DNA of 64,000 nucleotides from 20CM-4-69-16 sp035637455 (GTDB lineage: Bacteria > Gemmatimonadota > Gemmatimonadetes > Gemmatimonadales > GWC2-71-9). The DNA lies in assembly GCA_035637455.1 (NCBI GenBank), contig DASPXE010000093.1, forward strand, positions 4,489-68,488, read 5' to 3'. The notes beneath the pieces were generated by a model. The model was not told where the DNA came from. It searched no databases and saw only the letters and a program-made list of their open reading frames with translations. The position numbers and the translations under genes were made by a program. Below are positions 17,054-25,917 of the stretch, in pieces (within the stretch, counting starts at the first letter, position 1; each line of letters begins with the position of its first letter).

Positions 17054-18360
17054 GCGCCCGACCACTCCCGCGCTCGCGTCTCGACAATCTGATCCCTCCG
17101 CTCGTCGACGGGCAGGCGCTGGTCGCCCTCGTGCCCGCCACCGGCGACCTGAGGTGGGCCGCGGCGGCCGCCTGGGACGTGGCGCGCGCGGCGGCGCTGC
17201 ACGGGCGCCGCGTCGCGCTCGTCGATCTCTGGATCGAAGACCCCACGCTGCACGAGGTGGCGGGGCTCACGCCCACCGAAGGCATCGTCGACGCGTTCGA
17301 ATACGGCGTGTCGCTGACGAAGACCGCTCACGAGGTCGACCACGTCTTTTTCATCGCGGCGGGCGCGTACACGGCGCATCCGGGCGAGCTGTTCGGACAC
17401 GAGCGGTGGAAGAAGCTGCACGGCGGGTTCCGCGTGGAGGGCGCGCTGCTGCTGCTTTATCTCTCGGCGGGCGGGCTCGCCCGCCTGTCGGCCGTGCCGG
17501 ACGGTCTGATCGTGCTCTCACCGGACGGCTTTGAGCCGGAGTCTTCCATCGGCCAAGGGATCACCGCCGCGCTCGAGCGCGGCATCCCGCTGGTCGGCGT
17601 GGTACGCGAGCACTGGACGCCGGCACCGGGCCCGGCGCGGGATCTCCGCGCACTGGCCGCCCCCTCGAGGGCGTCGCGTCCCCTGCCGCTGCCGCATCCG
17701 GCCAGGCGGGCCGCGAACCGCCGCACCCGACCCGTCCTGGTTGCGGCGACGCTGGTCGCGGGGGCGGCAGGAGGCTGGGCGCTGTTCACCACGGGCGGGG
17801 AGTCCATCCGGGCCAGCGGCGCCGAGCATCGCGCCGCCTCCCCGACGCCCGTCCCGCCGCGCGTGCGCCCGACCGCCGCCCCGGCGCCCCGGCTGGACTC
17901 GCTCCCCTGGGCCGTGCAGCTCGCAGCCTACGCCAGCGTCGATAAGGCACTCGCCCTGGCTGATCGTCTCGCGACGCACGACCACTTGCCGGCCTTCGTG
18001 ACGCCGGTCGCGCTGGAGGGGCGGCGGGGAGGGGGCGCGGCCGTCTGGTATCGCGTGCTCGCGGGCGCCTTCGCGACGCGCGACTCCGCTGCCGCGACGC
18101 GCGCCGCGTTGTGGGCGAGCGGCCTGGCCCCGAAGGGCCAGGGCGACGTGCTGCGGGCGCCGTACTCCTTCGCGCTCGCCCAAACGGGGCGGCCCGATCG
18201 CCTGCGCGCCCGCGGCATTCCGGCGGTCCCGTGGGGCGCGGAGGGCGCCCTCCTGGTAGGCGCGTTCGAAACCCCCGACCAGGCGAGCCTCGCCGAGGCG
18301 CAGCTCAAGCGCGCCCACGTTCCGGCCACCCTCGTGACACGAACGAGGACCAGACCATGA
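17050..18360 (+). CDS. Degenerate ParA/BY-kinase-like domain, membrane helix and SPOR repeats
   Basis: A 436-residue protein. The first 205 residues follow the fold order of MinD/CpsD-type ATPases: a first strand, HGRRVALVDLWIEDPTLHEV in the Walker A' position, an FFIAAGAYTAHPGELFG segment and a later strand near VPDGLIVLSP. The Walker A loop, however, reads PATGDLRWAAA and lacks the GKT lysine, so ATP binding is doubtful. A basic patch, a membrane helix (about residues 236-254) and a proline-rich spacer precede two SPOR-like units (WAVQLAAYASVDKAL and GALLVGAFETPDQASLAE). It is coupled by ATGA overlaps to a SPOR lipoprotein upstream and to smc downstream. Confidence 0.65.
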   Translation: MSARPLPRSRLDNLIPPLVDGQALVALVPATGDLRWAAAAAWDVARAAALHGRRVALVDLWIEDPTLHEVAGLTPTEGIVDAFEYGVSLTKTAHEVDHVFFIAAGAYTAHPGELFGHERWKKLHGGFRVEGALLLLYLSAGGLARLSAVPDGLIVLSPDGFEPESSIGQGITAALERGIPLVGVVREHWTPAPGPARDLRALAAPSRASRPLPLPHPARRAANRRTRPVLVAATLVAGAAGGWALFTTGGESIRASGAEHRAASPTPVPPRVRPTAAPAPRLDSLPWAVQLAAYASVDKALALADRLATHDHLPAFVTPVALEGRRGGGAAVWYRVLAGAFATRDSAAATRAALWASGLAPKGQGDVLRAPYSFALAQTGRPDRLRARGIPAVPWGAEGALLVGAFETPDQASLAEAQLKRAHVPATLVTRTRTRP

Positions 18361-21300
18361 GACTTACCCGACTCGAGCTGTCGGGCTTCAAGTCGTTTGC
18401 GGCCACGGTGGAGCTACCGTTCGACGCGGGCGTCACCGCGATCGTCGGCCCCAACGGGTGCGGTAAGTCGAACATCTCCGACGCGGTGCGCTGGGTGCTG
18501 GGCGAGCAGTCGCCCCGCCTGCTGCGCGGCGGCAAGATGGAGGACGTGATCTTCCAGGGATCGACCGGCCGGCGGCCCGTGAACGTCGCGGAAGTGTCTC
18601 TCGTGTTCGACAACTCCGACGGCACGCTCCCCCTGGCCTATCAAGAAGTCGTCGTCACGCGCCGGCTGTCCCGCGCCGGCCAGAGCGAATACCTCCTCAA
18701 CCGCTCGTCCGTCCGCCTCCGCGACATCCAGGACCTGCTGCGCGGCACGGGCCTCGGCGCGGACGCCGCTGTAGTGATGGAAGCGAAGATGATTGAGGCG
18801 CTGCTCTCCGAGAAGGCAGAGGAGCGCCGGGCGTTGTTCGAGGAGGCGGCGGGGATCGGCCTGTATCGCAACCGGAGGGAAAGCACCGAGCGGCGGCTCG
18901 AGGAGACGGCGGCGGATCTGGCGCGCCTCGAAGACCTGGTCGGCGAGGTGCAGACGCAGGTCCGTTCGCTCGCGCGCCAGCGGGGGAAGGCGGAGCGGTA
19001 CGGGAAGATGATCGAAGAGCGTTTCGGCATCGCGCTGACGCTGGTGCGGCGCGAGCTCGAGGACTTCGATCTCGCACTAGGCGACCTGGGCAAGCGGGCC
19101 GAACGCCTGGCGGCCACGCTCCCCGAAGGCCGGGGACGGCTCGGTGCAGCGGAGCACGAGCGCGAGGCACGAGTGCAGGCGCGGCATACGACCGAGGCGC
19201 AGCGCACGGAGGTGGAGCGGCGCCTAGCCGACGCGAAGCTGGAGGTGGGGCGGCTGGAAGGCGACCTGGCGCTCGCCGCTGAGCGCCTGCGCAACGCCGG
19301 GCAACGCCGCGCGACGGCCGGGCAGCGGCGCGGGCAGGAGGAGGCCCGCGTCGTCCAGGCGGAACGGGAGCGGAGCGCGGCCGCGACCGAGTGCGACGCA
19401 GCCGAGCGCGACCTCGCATCGGTCGGGCAGGAGCTGGCCGGCCGCGCCGCGCTGGAGCAAGAGGTCCGCGACCGGCTGCTCGCTCAGCGCACGACGGTGC
19501 GCGAGCTGGAGGAGGACCTGCAGCGCCGAGCGGAGGGGTTCCGGGCATTGGAGGGAGAACGCGCGGCGCTCGAGCGGGAGCGGCTGGAGCTGGGGCAGCA
19601 GCTGGCCCAGGCGTCGGGGGAGCGCGCCGCGCGCGCGGAGGTTGAGTGGGCGGCGACCGCCCAGGCGAGTGGGCGGGCACAGGAGGCGCAGGCGCGGGCG
19701 CGGGCGGCGGCGCAGGCGGCGGAGGAGCTCGAGCACGCGCGGCGGCGCGCGGCCGAGCTCAAGGAGCAGGAGACGCGCGACCGCGCTGCGCAGCGTCAGG
19801 CGGAGGAAGCGGTCGCGCAGGTGACGGCCCGGCGCGACGCGCTCGCCGAGCTCGAGCGCCAGCGGGTCGGCCTCGCCCCGGCTGCCCAAGCGCTGCTCAA
19901 GGACAAAGCGCAGTTCGGCGACGCGGTGCTGGGCCCGCTCTCGGACTTCGTGCGCACCAGCCGACGTGACGCGCAGCTCGCCGAGCAGTTGCTCGGCGAG
20001 TGGCTGCACGCCGTGCTGGTGCGCGACGAGGACGCCGTGGCAGCGATCCGCCGCTGGCACGAGCAAGCACAGCCGGGGCCGCTCGTGCTGTTGCCGTGTA
20101 CGCCCGGTCCCCGCCGCGCCGCCGACGGGCATCCTCTCACGGACGAGTTGCGGGTCGACGGGCCGGCGGCAGCATGGGTGCGTACCCTGCTCGCGGGTCA
20201 CGAAGTGCTCGACGGCGGGCGCGCGCTGCGTCGCGCGAACGGCGCGGTGTTTCTCGCCGGCGCCGGGGCCGCCGGCGGGGGGCCGCTCGAGCGGCGCGCC
20301 GAGCTCGACGCGCTGACGCAGGAGTTGGGGGAGACGGAGGCGCGTCGAGGAGCGGCTGCGGGGGCGTTGGGTAAGACGCTCGGGGAGTTGACCGCGGCCG
20401 AAGCCGGGTTCGCGGCGGCGGGAGCAGCGGCGGAGCGGGCCCGCGCGCACGAGCTCGAGGCGGGCGCTCTGAAAGGCGACGCCGAGCGCGCCGCCGCTCA
20501 CGCACAGCGGGAGGCCGCGGACGCGACGGCGCAGGTCGATCGACTCTCGACCCGACTGGCAGAGGTGGAGGCCCGACTTACCGCGCTGCACGGTGAGCTC
20601 GAGCGGCACGAGGTCGAACGGGTGCGGCTCGACGAGCGGCTGGGGGCCGAGCGCGCGCGCCTGATGGAGCTCGAAACACAGCAGGAGGCCGCGCGCGAGC
20701 AGCGGGTGCGCTGGCAGGTCGAGGCCGCCCAGGTGGAGGCGCGTCTCGCCACTGCACGCGAGCGGGCCGCGCGTGCCGGTGGCGACGCGGATGCGGCGCG
20801 CCACCAGGGGGCGACCCTCGCGGAAGAGATCGCGACCATCGACCGCGATACCGCGGCCCTGACCGCCCAGCAGGGCGAGTGGGCGGACGCGCTCAAAGAG
20901 CGCCGCCTCGCCCTCGGGACGCTCGACACCGCCGCACAGGAGGCCGGGGCCGCGGTGCAACAGGCGGAAGGGCAGGTCGCCCGAGCGGAGGCGGCGCTCG
21001 ATGAGGCCCGCAGCGGCCTGGACAGCCTCGGCGCCGAGGAGCACAGGCTCGAGCTCGAGCGCACCGAGATCCTAGGGCGCAAGCGCGGGCTCGTCGAGCG
21101 CGTGCAGGCCGAATGGCGCAAGCCGCTCGACCAATTGCTCGCCGCCGCGCCGGAGGTGCCGGGCGACTTCGAATGGCTGCGCCAGGAAAACGACCGGCTC
21201 AAAGCCGCGATCGAGGCCGTGGGTCCGGTCAACGCACTGGCCGTCGAAGAACACGGCGAGGAGATGAAGCGCCTCGAATTCCTCATGACGCAGCGTGACG

Positions 21301-21827
21301 ATTTGGTGGCTGCGCGTCAGTCCCTGCAACAAGCGGCGCGCGAGATCGATCAGACCGCGAAGGGAATGTTCCTCGAGTCGTTCGGCAAGGTGCGCGAGAA
21401 CTTTCGCTCGGTGTTCCAGACGCTGTTCGGCGGCGGCGAGTGCGATGTGCGGCTCGCCAACGAGGACGAGCCGCTCGAGAGCGAGATCGAGATCCACGCG
21501 GCGCCGCGCGGCAAGCGCACCCAGCGCATCCACCTGCTCTCCTCGGGCGAGCGCACGCTGGTCGCCGTGTCGCTGCTGTTCGCCATCTTCCTCAGCAAAC
21601 CGAGCCCGTTCTGCCTGCTCGATGAAGTCGACGCCCCGCTCGACGACGCCAACGTGGGCCGCTACGTGCAGCTGCTCGCCGAGTTCAAGGATCAAACCCA
21701 GTTCATCGTCATCACTCACAACCCGCGCACCATGCAGGCGGCCGACGCCGTCTACGGCGTCACGATGCAGGAGCCGGGGGTGTCCACGATCGTGGGCGTG
21801 CGCCTGGGCCAGATGGAACCGGTCTAG
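18357..21827 (+). CDS. smc: Chromosome segregation protein SMC
   Basis: Condensin ATPase that compacts and resolves the chromosome. The protein has 1156 residues. Walker A is GPNGCGKS (31-38). Long coiled coils rich in R, E, A and Q flank a hinge at about residues 520-660. The C-terminal head has the ABC signature LLSSGERTLVAVSLLF, a variant of LSGGE, and Walker B FCLLDEVDAPLDD, then ITHNPRTM. ATG 18357 overlaps the stop of the SPOR protein (ATGA). No scpA or scpB is present in the window. Confidence 0.95.
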   Translation: MRLTRLELSGFKSFAATVELPFDAGVTAIVGPNGCGKSNISDAVRWVLGEQSPRLLRGGKMEDVIFQGSTGRRPVNVAEVSLVFDNSDGTLPLAYQEVVVTRRLSRAGQSEYLLNRSSVRLRDIQDLLRGTGLGADAAVVMEAKMIEALLSEKAEERRALFEEAAGIGLYRNRRESTERRLEETAADLARLEDLVGEVQTQVRSLARQRGKAERYGKMIEERFGIALTLVRRELEDFDLALGDLGKRAERLAATLPEGRGRLGAAEHEREARVQARHTTEAQRTEVERRLADAKLEVGRLEGDLALAAERLRNAGQRRATAGQRRGQEEARVVQAERERSAAATECDAAERDLASVGQELAGRAALEQEVRDRLLAQRTTVRELEEDLQRRAEGFRALEGERAALERERLELGQQLAQASGERAARAEVEWAATAQASGRAQEAQARARAAAQAAEELEHARRRAAELKEQETRDRAAQRQAEEAVAQVTARRDALAELERQRVGLAPAAQALLKDKAQFGDAVLGPLSDFVRTSRRDAQLAEQLLGEWLHAVLVRDEDAVAAIRRWHEQAQPGPLVLLPCTPGPRRAADGHPLTDELRVDGPAAAWVRTLLAGHEVLDGGRALRRANGAVFLAGAGAAGGGPLERRAELDALTQELGETEARRGAAAGALGKTLGELTAAEAGFAAAGAAAERARAHELEAGALKGDAERAAAHAQREAADATAQVDRLSTRLAEVEARLTALHGELERHEVERVRLDERLGAERARLMELETQQEAAREQRVRWQVEAAQVEARLATARERAARAGGDADAARHQGATLAEEIATIDRDTAALTAQQGEWADALKERRLALGTLDTAAQEAGAAVQQAEGQVARAEAALDEARSGLDSLGAEEHRLELERTEILGRKRGLVERVQAEWRKPLDQLLAAAPEVPGDFEWLRQENDRLKAAIEAVGPVNALAVEEHGEEMKRLEFLMTQRDDLVAARQSLQQAAREIDQTAKGMFLESFGKVRENFRSVFQTLFGGGECDVRLANEDEPLESEIEIHAAPRGKRTQRIHLLSSGERTLVAVSLLFAIFLSKPSPFCLLDEVDAPLDDANVGRYVQLLAEFKDQTQFIVITHNPRTMQAADAVYGVTMQEPGVSTIVGVRLGQMEPV

Positions 21828-21833
21828 CCCCGC

Positions 21834-24101
21834 GTGCCACGGTCCATCCGGGCCGCCGCGCTCCTCGCCCTCGCCGCTCCGGCAGGCCTCGCAGCGCAGC
21901 GGCCCGCCGTGTCTCCGGTCCTGCCGCGCGTCTGGCAGCGGGACACGACGCTCACCGTGTGGCTGTTCGTGCAGCCTGCCGTCCCGCTCGAGCGAGCCGC
22001 GGCCCGCGCGGCCGCCGCCGGCGCGCGGGTGCGCGTCCGCAGCCGCTGGCTGCACGCGCTCGGGGTCGACGTGCCTACGGCGGGCCTGCGCGAGCTGGCG
22101 CGCGAGGCGCTGCTCCGCCGCATCCAGCCCGCCGGCCGCTGGCGCCCGGCGCCCGGCCCGGATCCAGCGGCGCAGGCCGCGACCGCCATCGATACTTGCC
22201 CCGCGGGCGGGGACCCCACCTACGGCCCCTCCGAGATGCCCTACCGCCAGCTCGACCTGCGCCCGCTCGCCGACGCCGGGTACGACGCGAGGGGGGTGCG
22301 AATCGCCATTCTTGACGGCGGCTTCAACACCGCGGCTGCGGCGTTCGCGGGCGTCACGGTCACGGCGCAGTACGATTTCGTGTTCGGCGATTCCGTGGTG
22401 CGCGATCAGCCCAACGACCAGCCCGGAGCGCAGTTCCACGGCACCGCGGTGTGGTCGCTCCTCGCGGGACGCGTCCCCGGCCGGCTGCGCGGGGTCGCGC
22501 CCGGCGCCGCGTACCTGCTCGCCAAGACCGAGGACGTACGGTCCGAAACACGGATCGAGGAGCTGAACTACGTGCGCGCGCTGGAGTGGGCCGATTCGAT
22601 CGGCGTCGACATCGTCTCGTCCAGCCTCGGCTATCTCGCCTTTGACGATGGCTTCACCTACTCGCCGGCCGATCTGAACGGCCGGGTGGCGGTCACGACC
22701 GTGGCGGCCGAGAGCGCCGCGGCCCACGGCATCCTCGTCGTGACGGCGGCCGGGAACGGGGGCCCACGCTTTCGGACCCTGGTCACGCCCGGGGACGCGG
22801 ATTCCGTGATCACCGCCGGCGCGGAGGACTCGCTCGGCGCGCTCGCGAGCTTCTCATCGCGCGGCCCGACTGCGGACGGCCGGGTGAAGCCGGACCTCAC
22901 CGCGCCCGGCGTGCTCGTCTGCGTGCTCAGCGCCCCCAATGCCCTCGGCCGGTTCAACGGCACCTCCTTTGCGACGCCGCTGCTCGCCGCTGCCGCGGCG
23001 CTCCTCAAGCAGCTCCATCCCGGTCTTGGGCCCGGCGGGCTCCGTCAAGCGCTGCAAGCCTACGCGGCGAACCACGCCGCGCCCGACAGCCTGCGAGGGT
23101 GGGGCCGCCCCGACGTGGCCGCCAGCGCGGTGTTCCCGACCGCGATCACCCCGCTCACGCCCACCGGGGCGGTGCTGGCGTCGATCACGCCGTCGTTCTC
23201 GTGGTCGGTGAGCACCCCCCCTCCGTACGCCGCCCCGATCACTTACCGCCTCCGCATCGCCCGAGACGCCGCCTTCCTGTACCTCGTCGTCGATACGCTG
23301 ACGACAGCCACGAGCTACGCGCTGCGGCGCGCGCTCAAGCCCGGACGGCCGCTGTTCTGGCGGGTCGACGCCACGGCCGCGACGGGCGTCACCGCCACGA
23401 GCGGCGCCCTCGGGCCGATCGTCGTACCGCCCTGGGCCACGCTCACCGCGTTCTCGACGCCGGCCGGCGTGAACACGGCGGAGGTCCAGCCCGTCTTCAC
23501 CTGGCAGTCGCCCGCAGTGAGCGCGCCGCCCGGGCCGCTCCGCTACGATTTCACGGTGCGCCGCGCCGGAGCCCAATTCGCGAACAGTCCCGAATTCACC
23601 GTCGCGGGCTTGAGCGATACGGTATTTCAGCTGCCACGCCCGCTCGAGCGCGACGCGGCGTACGTGTGGTCGCTGATCGTGCACGCCGGAGCCGATACGA
23701 CCCTCGTGCGAAGCCAGGGCGTATTCATGGTGGTCGACGGGTCGACTCCGCCGACGACGCTGCTCTATCAGAATTTCCCGAACCCCTTTCCCGCCGACGG
23801 ACGGGAGGCGACGTGCCTCTGGTTCGATCTCGCGGTCCCTGCGATCGTGGAGCTCGCCGTGCTCGATCTACGCGGCAACCCGGTGCGGCGCTTCGTGCCA
23901 GGGCCCAATTTCCCGGGAATTCTTCCCGCCGGCCGTTACGGCCGGAGCGGGCCCGGCGGCCCCACTTGCGATGTGCGTCTCATGTGGGACGGCCGCGCCG
24001 ACGACGGGCGCGAACTGCCGCCCGGCGTCTATCTGTACAAGTTGCGGGCGGGGGGGGTAATTCAGTTCAGACGAATCGTGTTTCGGGGGAGGGACCGCTA
24101 G
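21834..24101 (+). CDS. Secreted subtilisin-like serine protease (S8) with FlgD-like C-terminal domain
   Basis: A 755-residue exported protein with a signal peptide ending LAAQ. The catalytic triad is visible: Asp161 (IAILDGG), His202 (FHGTAVWS) and Ser378 (NGTSFATP), with oxyanion Asn308 (AAGNGG). Two fibronectin-like stretches follow. The C-terminal region has NFPNPFP and ends in a strand-rich YLYKLRAGG segment, resembling FlgD-Ig/T9SS-type sorting domains. GTG 21834 lies seven bases after smc. A secreted peptidase in an smc operon is probably a matter of co-transcription rather than shared function. Confidence 0.85.
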   Translation: MPRSIRAAALLALAAPAGLAAQRPAVSPVLPRVWQRDTTLTVWLFVQPAVPLERAAARAAAAGARVRVRSRWLHALGVDVPTAGLRELAREALLRRIQPAGRWRPAPGPDPAAQAATAIDTCPAGGDPTYGPSEMPYRQLDLRPLADAGYDARGVRIAILDGGFNTAAAAFAGVTVTAQYDFVFGDSVVRDQPNDQPGAQFHGTAVWSLLAGRVPGRLRGVAPGAAYLLAKTEDVRSETRIEELNYVRALEWADSIGVDIVSSSLGYLAFDDGFTYSPADLNGRVAVTTVAAESAAAHGILVVTAAGNGGPRFRTLVTPGDADSVITAGAEDSLGALASFSSRGPTADGRVKPDLTAPGVLVCVLSAPNALGRFNGTSFATPLLAAAAALLKQLHPGLGPGGLRQALQAYAANHAAPDSLRGWGRPDVAASAVFPTAITPLTPTGAVLASITPSFSWSVSTPPPYAAPITYRLRIARDAAFLYLVVDTLTTATSYALRRALKPGRPLFWRVDATAATGVTATSGALGPIVVPPWATLTAFSTPAGVNTAEVQPVFTWQSPAVSAPPGPLRYDFTVRRAGAQFANSPEFTVAGLSDTVFQLPRPLERDAAYVWSLIVHAGADTTLVRSQGVFMVVDGSTPPTTLLYQNFPNPFPADGREATCLWFDLAVPAIVELAVLDLRGNPVRRFVPGPNFPGILPAGRYGRSGPGGPTCDVRLMWDGRADDGRELPPGVYLYKLRAGGVIQFRRIVFRGRDR

Positions 24102-24105
24102 CGTC

Positions 24106-24873
24106 ATGGAACTGGTCACCGTAGGAACGGGGACGGTCGCCCCGTCGGCAAGCCGCACGTCGGCGTGTCACTGGGTGAGCCGCGGCCGGCTCAAGATCCT
24201 GCTCGACTGCGGCGCGGGGGCCCTGCACCGGCTCGCCGAGTTCGGGCTGCCGTGGCACCAGGTCACGCACGTGGTGCTGTCGCACTTTCATCCCGACCAC
24301 TGGGGCGAGTTGCCGATGCTCGTGTACGCCCTCAAGTACACCACGGTACCGGCCCGCGAGGAGCCCCTCGTGATCCTCGGGCCGCCGGGCGTGGTGCGGC
24401 TGATCAAGGCGCTCGCCGAGGGATACGGCCCCTGGCTGCTCGACCCAGGGTTCCCGATCGGCATCCTCGATGTGCGGGGCGGCGAGCCGTTCCCGCTCGA
24501 CGCCGATGTGAATCTCGAGACCTTCCCGGTGCCGCACACGCCGGAGAGCGTGGCGCTGGCGGTGGCGGCGCCGGAGGGACGGCTCGTCTACACGGGGGAC
24601 ACCGGCCCCTCGAGCCCGCTCGCCCGCTGGGCGGCGGGCGCCGACCTGCTGCTCGCGGAGTGCTCGCTCCCCGAGGCGATGGCCATGGACATTCATCTCA
24701 CTCCGGAACGCGCTGGCGATCTGGCGCGAGAAGCCGGGGCTCGGCGCCTCGTCTTGACGCACTTCTATCCGCCGGTAGAAACTTCGGACCCGGCACGGGC
24801 CGCCGCGGTGCGGTTCAGCGGGCCGATCGCGGCCGCGCGCGACGGCGACCGGTTTGTCATCGGAGGAGCCTGA
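24106..24873 (+). CDS. Metallo-beta-lactamase-fold hydrolase, RNase Z-like
   Basis: A 255-residue cytoplasmic hydrolase with the zinc motif HFHPDH (about residues 63-68), an early GTGTVAPS strand-loop, a TGDTGPSS segment for the third cluster and a late His in THFYPP. The layout is that of the RNase Z/ElaC and YhfI-like group, but the long RNase Z arm is not evident. The substrate is therefore uncertain. It starts four bases after the protease stop. Confidence 0.8.
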   Translation: MELVTVGTGTVAPSASRTSACHWVSRGRLKILLDCGAGALHRLAEFGLPWHQVTHVVLSHFHPDHWGELPMLVYALKYTTVPAREEPLVILGPPGVVRLIKALAEGYGPWLLDPGFPIGILDVRGGEPFPLDADVNLETFPVPHTPESVALAVAAPEGRLVYTGDTGPSSPLARWAAGADLLLAECSLPEAMAMDIHLTPERAGDLAREAGARRLVLTHFYPPVETSDPARAAAVRFSGPIAAARDGDRFVIGGA

Positions 24874-24876
24874 GCG

Positions 24877-25917
24877 GTGCTGATCGTGATGCGACACGGG
24901 GCCACCGACGCAGAGATCCAGCGCGTCGTCGCCGTCATCGAAGAACTGGGCTACAAGGCCAGCCCGATGCCCGGGGCGCAGCGCACGGCCGTCGGCCTCG
25001 TCGGCAACGACGGGCGGGTCGACGCGTCGCGGCTCGAGGCGCTCCCGGGCGTGCAGGAGATCATCCACGTCTCGAAGCCGTACAAGCAGGTGAGCCGCGA
25101 ATGGAAGGGCGAAAACACGGTCGTCCGACTCCCTGGCGGCGTGGCGGTCGGAGGGACGGAGGTGGTGGCGATCGCCGGCCCGTGCTCGGTGGAGTCCGAA
25201 CGGCAGATCCTCGAGGCGGCGCGCCTGGTGCGCGAAGCGGGAGCAGTGATCCTGCGCGGCGGGGCCTGGAAGCCTCGCACCTCGCCCTACGCATTCCAGG
25301 GGCTCGGCCGGCCCGGTCTCCAGCTGCTCGCCAAGGCGCGCGACGAGACGGGACTGCTGATCTGCACCGAAGCCATGGACCCCGAAGGGGTGGGATACGT
25401 CGCCGACGTCGCCGACATCATCCAAATCGGTGCCCGCAACATGCAGAACTCCTCGCTCCTCAAGGCCGCGGGGCGGGCGAAAAAGCCTGTGCTCCTGAAG
25501 CGCGGGCTGTCCGCCACGATCGAGGAGCTGCTGCTCTCCGCCGAGTACCTGCTGGCCGAGGGGAACCACGCGGTGATCCTGTGCGAGCGGGGCATCCGCG
25601 GCTTCGACACCACGACCCGCAATGTCTTCGACCTCACGGCCATTCCCGTGGTGCACAAGCTGTCGCACTTGCCGATCGTCGCCGACCCATCGCACGGCAC
25701 CGGGCTGCGGGACAAGGTGATCCCGATGGCGCGAGCGGCAGTAGCCGCGGGCGCGGACGGCATCATCGTCGAGGTACATCCCCACCCCGATCAGGCCCTG
25801 TCCGACGGCGCGCAATCGCTCTTCCCTGACCAGTTCGCGCAGCTGATGCGCGAGGTCCGCGTGATCGCGGAAGTGATCGGGCGGCGCGTCGCCGAGCCGG
25901 CGTCGGTGGGCGCGTGA
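24877..25917 (+). CDS. aroF: 3-deoxy-7-phosphoheptulonate (DAHP) synthase, class I-beta
   Basis: Condenses phosphoenolpyruvate with erythrose 4-phosphate, the first shikimate-pathway step. The protein has 346 residues. The first 70 form the ferredoxin-like regulatory domain found in Thermotoga-type enzymes. The barrel carries GPCSVES, RGGAWKPRTSPYAFQG, IGARNMQN, LLKRG and DPSHGTGLR. GTG 24877 follows the hydrolase stop by three bases, with GGAGGA inside the preceding coding end. Its stop overlaps the GTG that opens the lolA frame. Confidence 0.95.
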   Translation: MLIVMRHGATDAEIQRVVAVIEELGYKASPMPGAQRTAVGLVGNDGRVDASRLEALPGVQEIIHVSKPYKQVSREWKGENTVVRLPGGVAVGGTEVVAIAGPCSVESERQILEAARLVREAGAVILRGGAWKPRTSPYAFQGLGRPGLQLLAKARDETGLLICTEAMDPEGVGYVADVADIIQIGARNMQNSSLLKAAGRAKKPVLLKRGLSATIEELLLSAEYLLAEGNHAVILCERGIRGFDTTTRNVFDLTAIPVVHKLSHLPIVADPSHGTGLRDKVIPMARAAVAAGADGIIVEVHPHPDQALSDGAQSLFPDQFAQLMREVRVIAEVIGRRVAEPASVGA

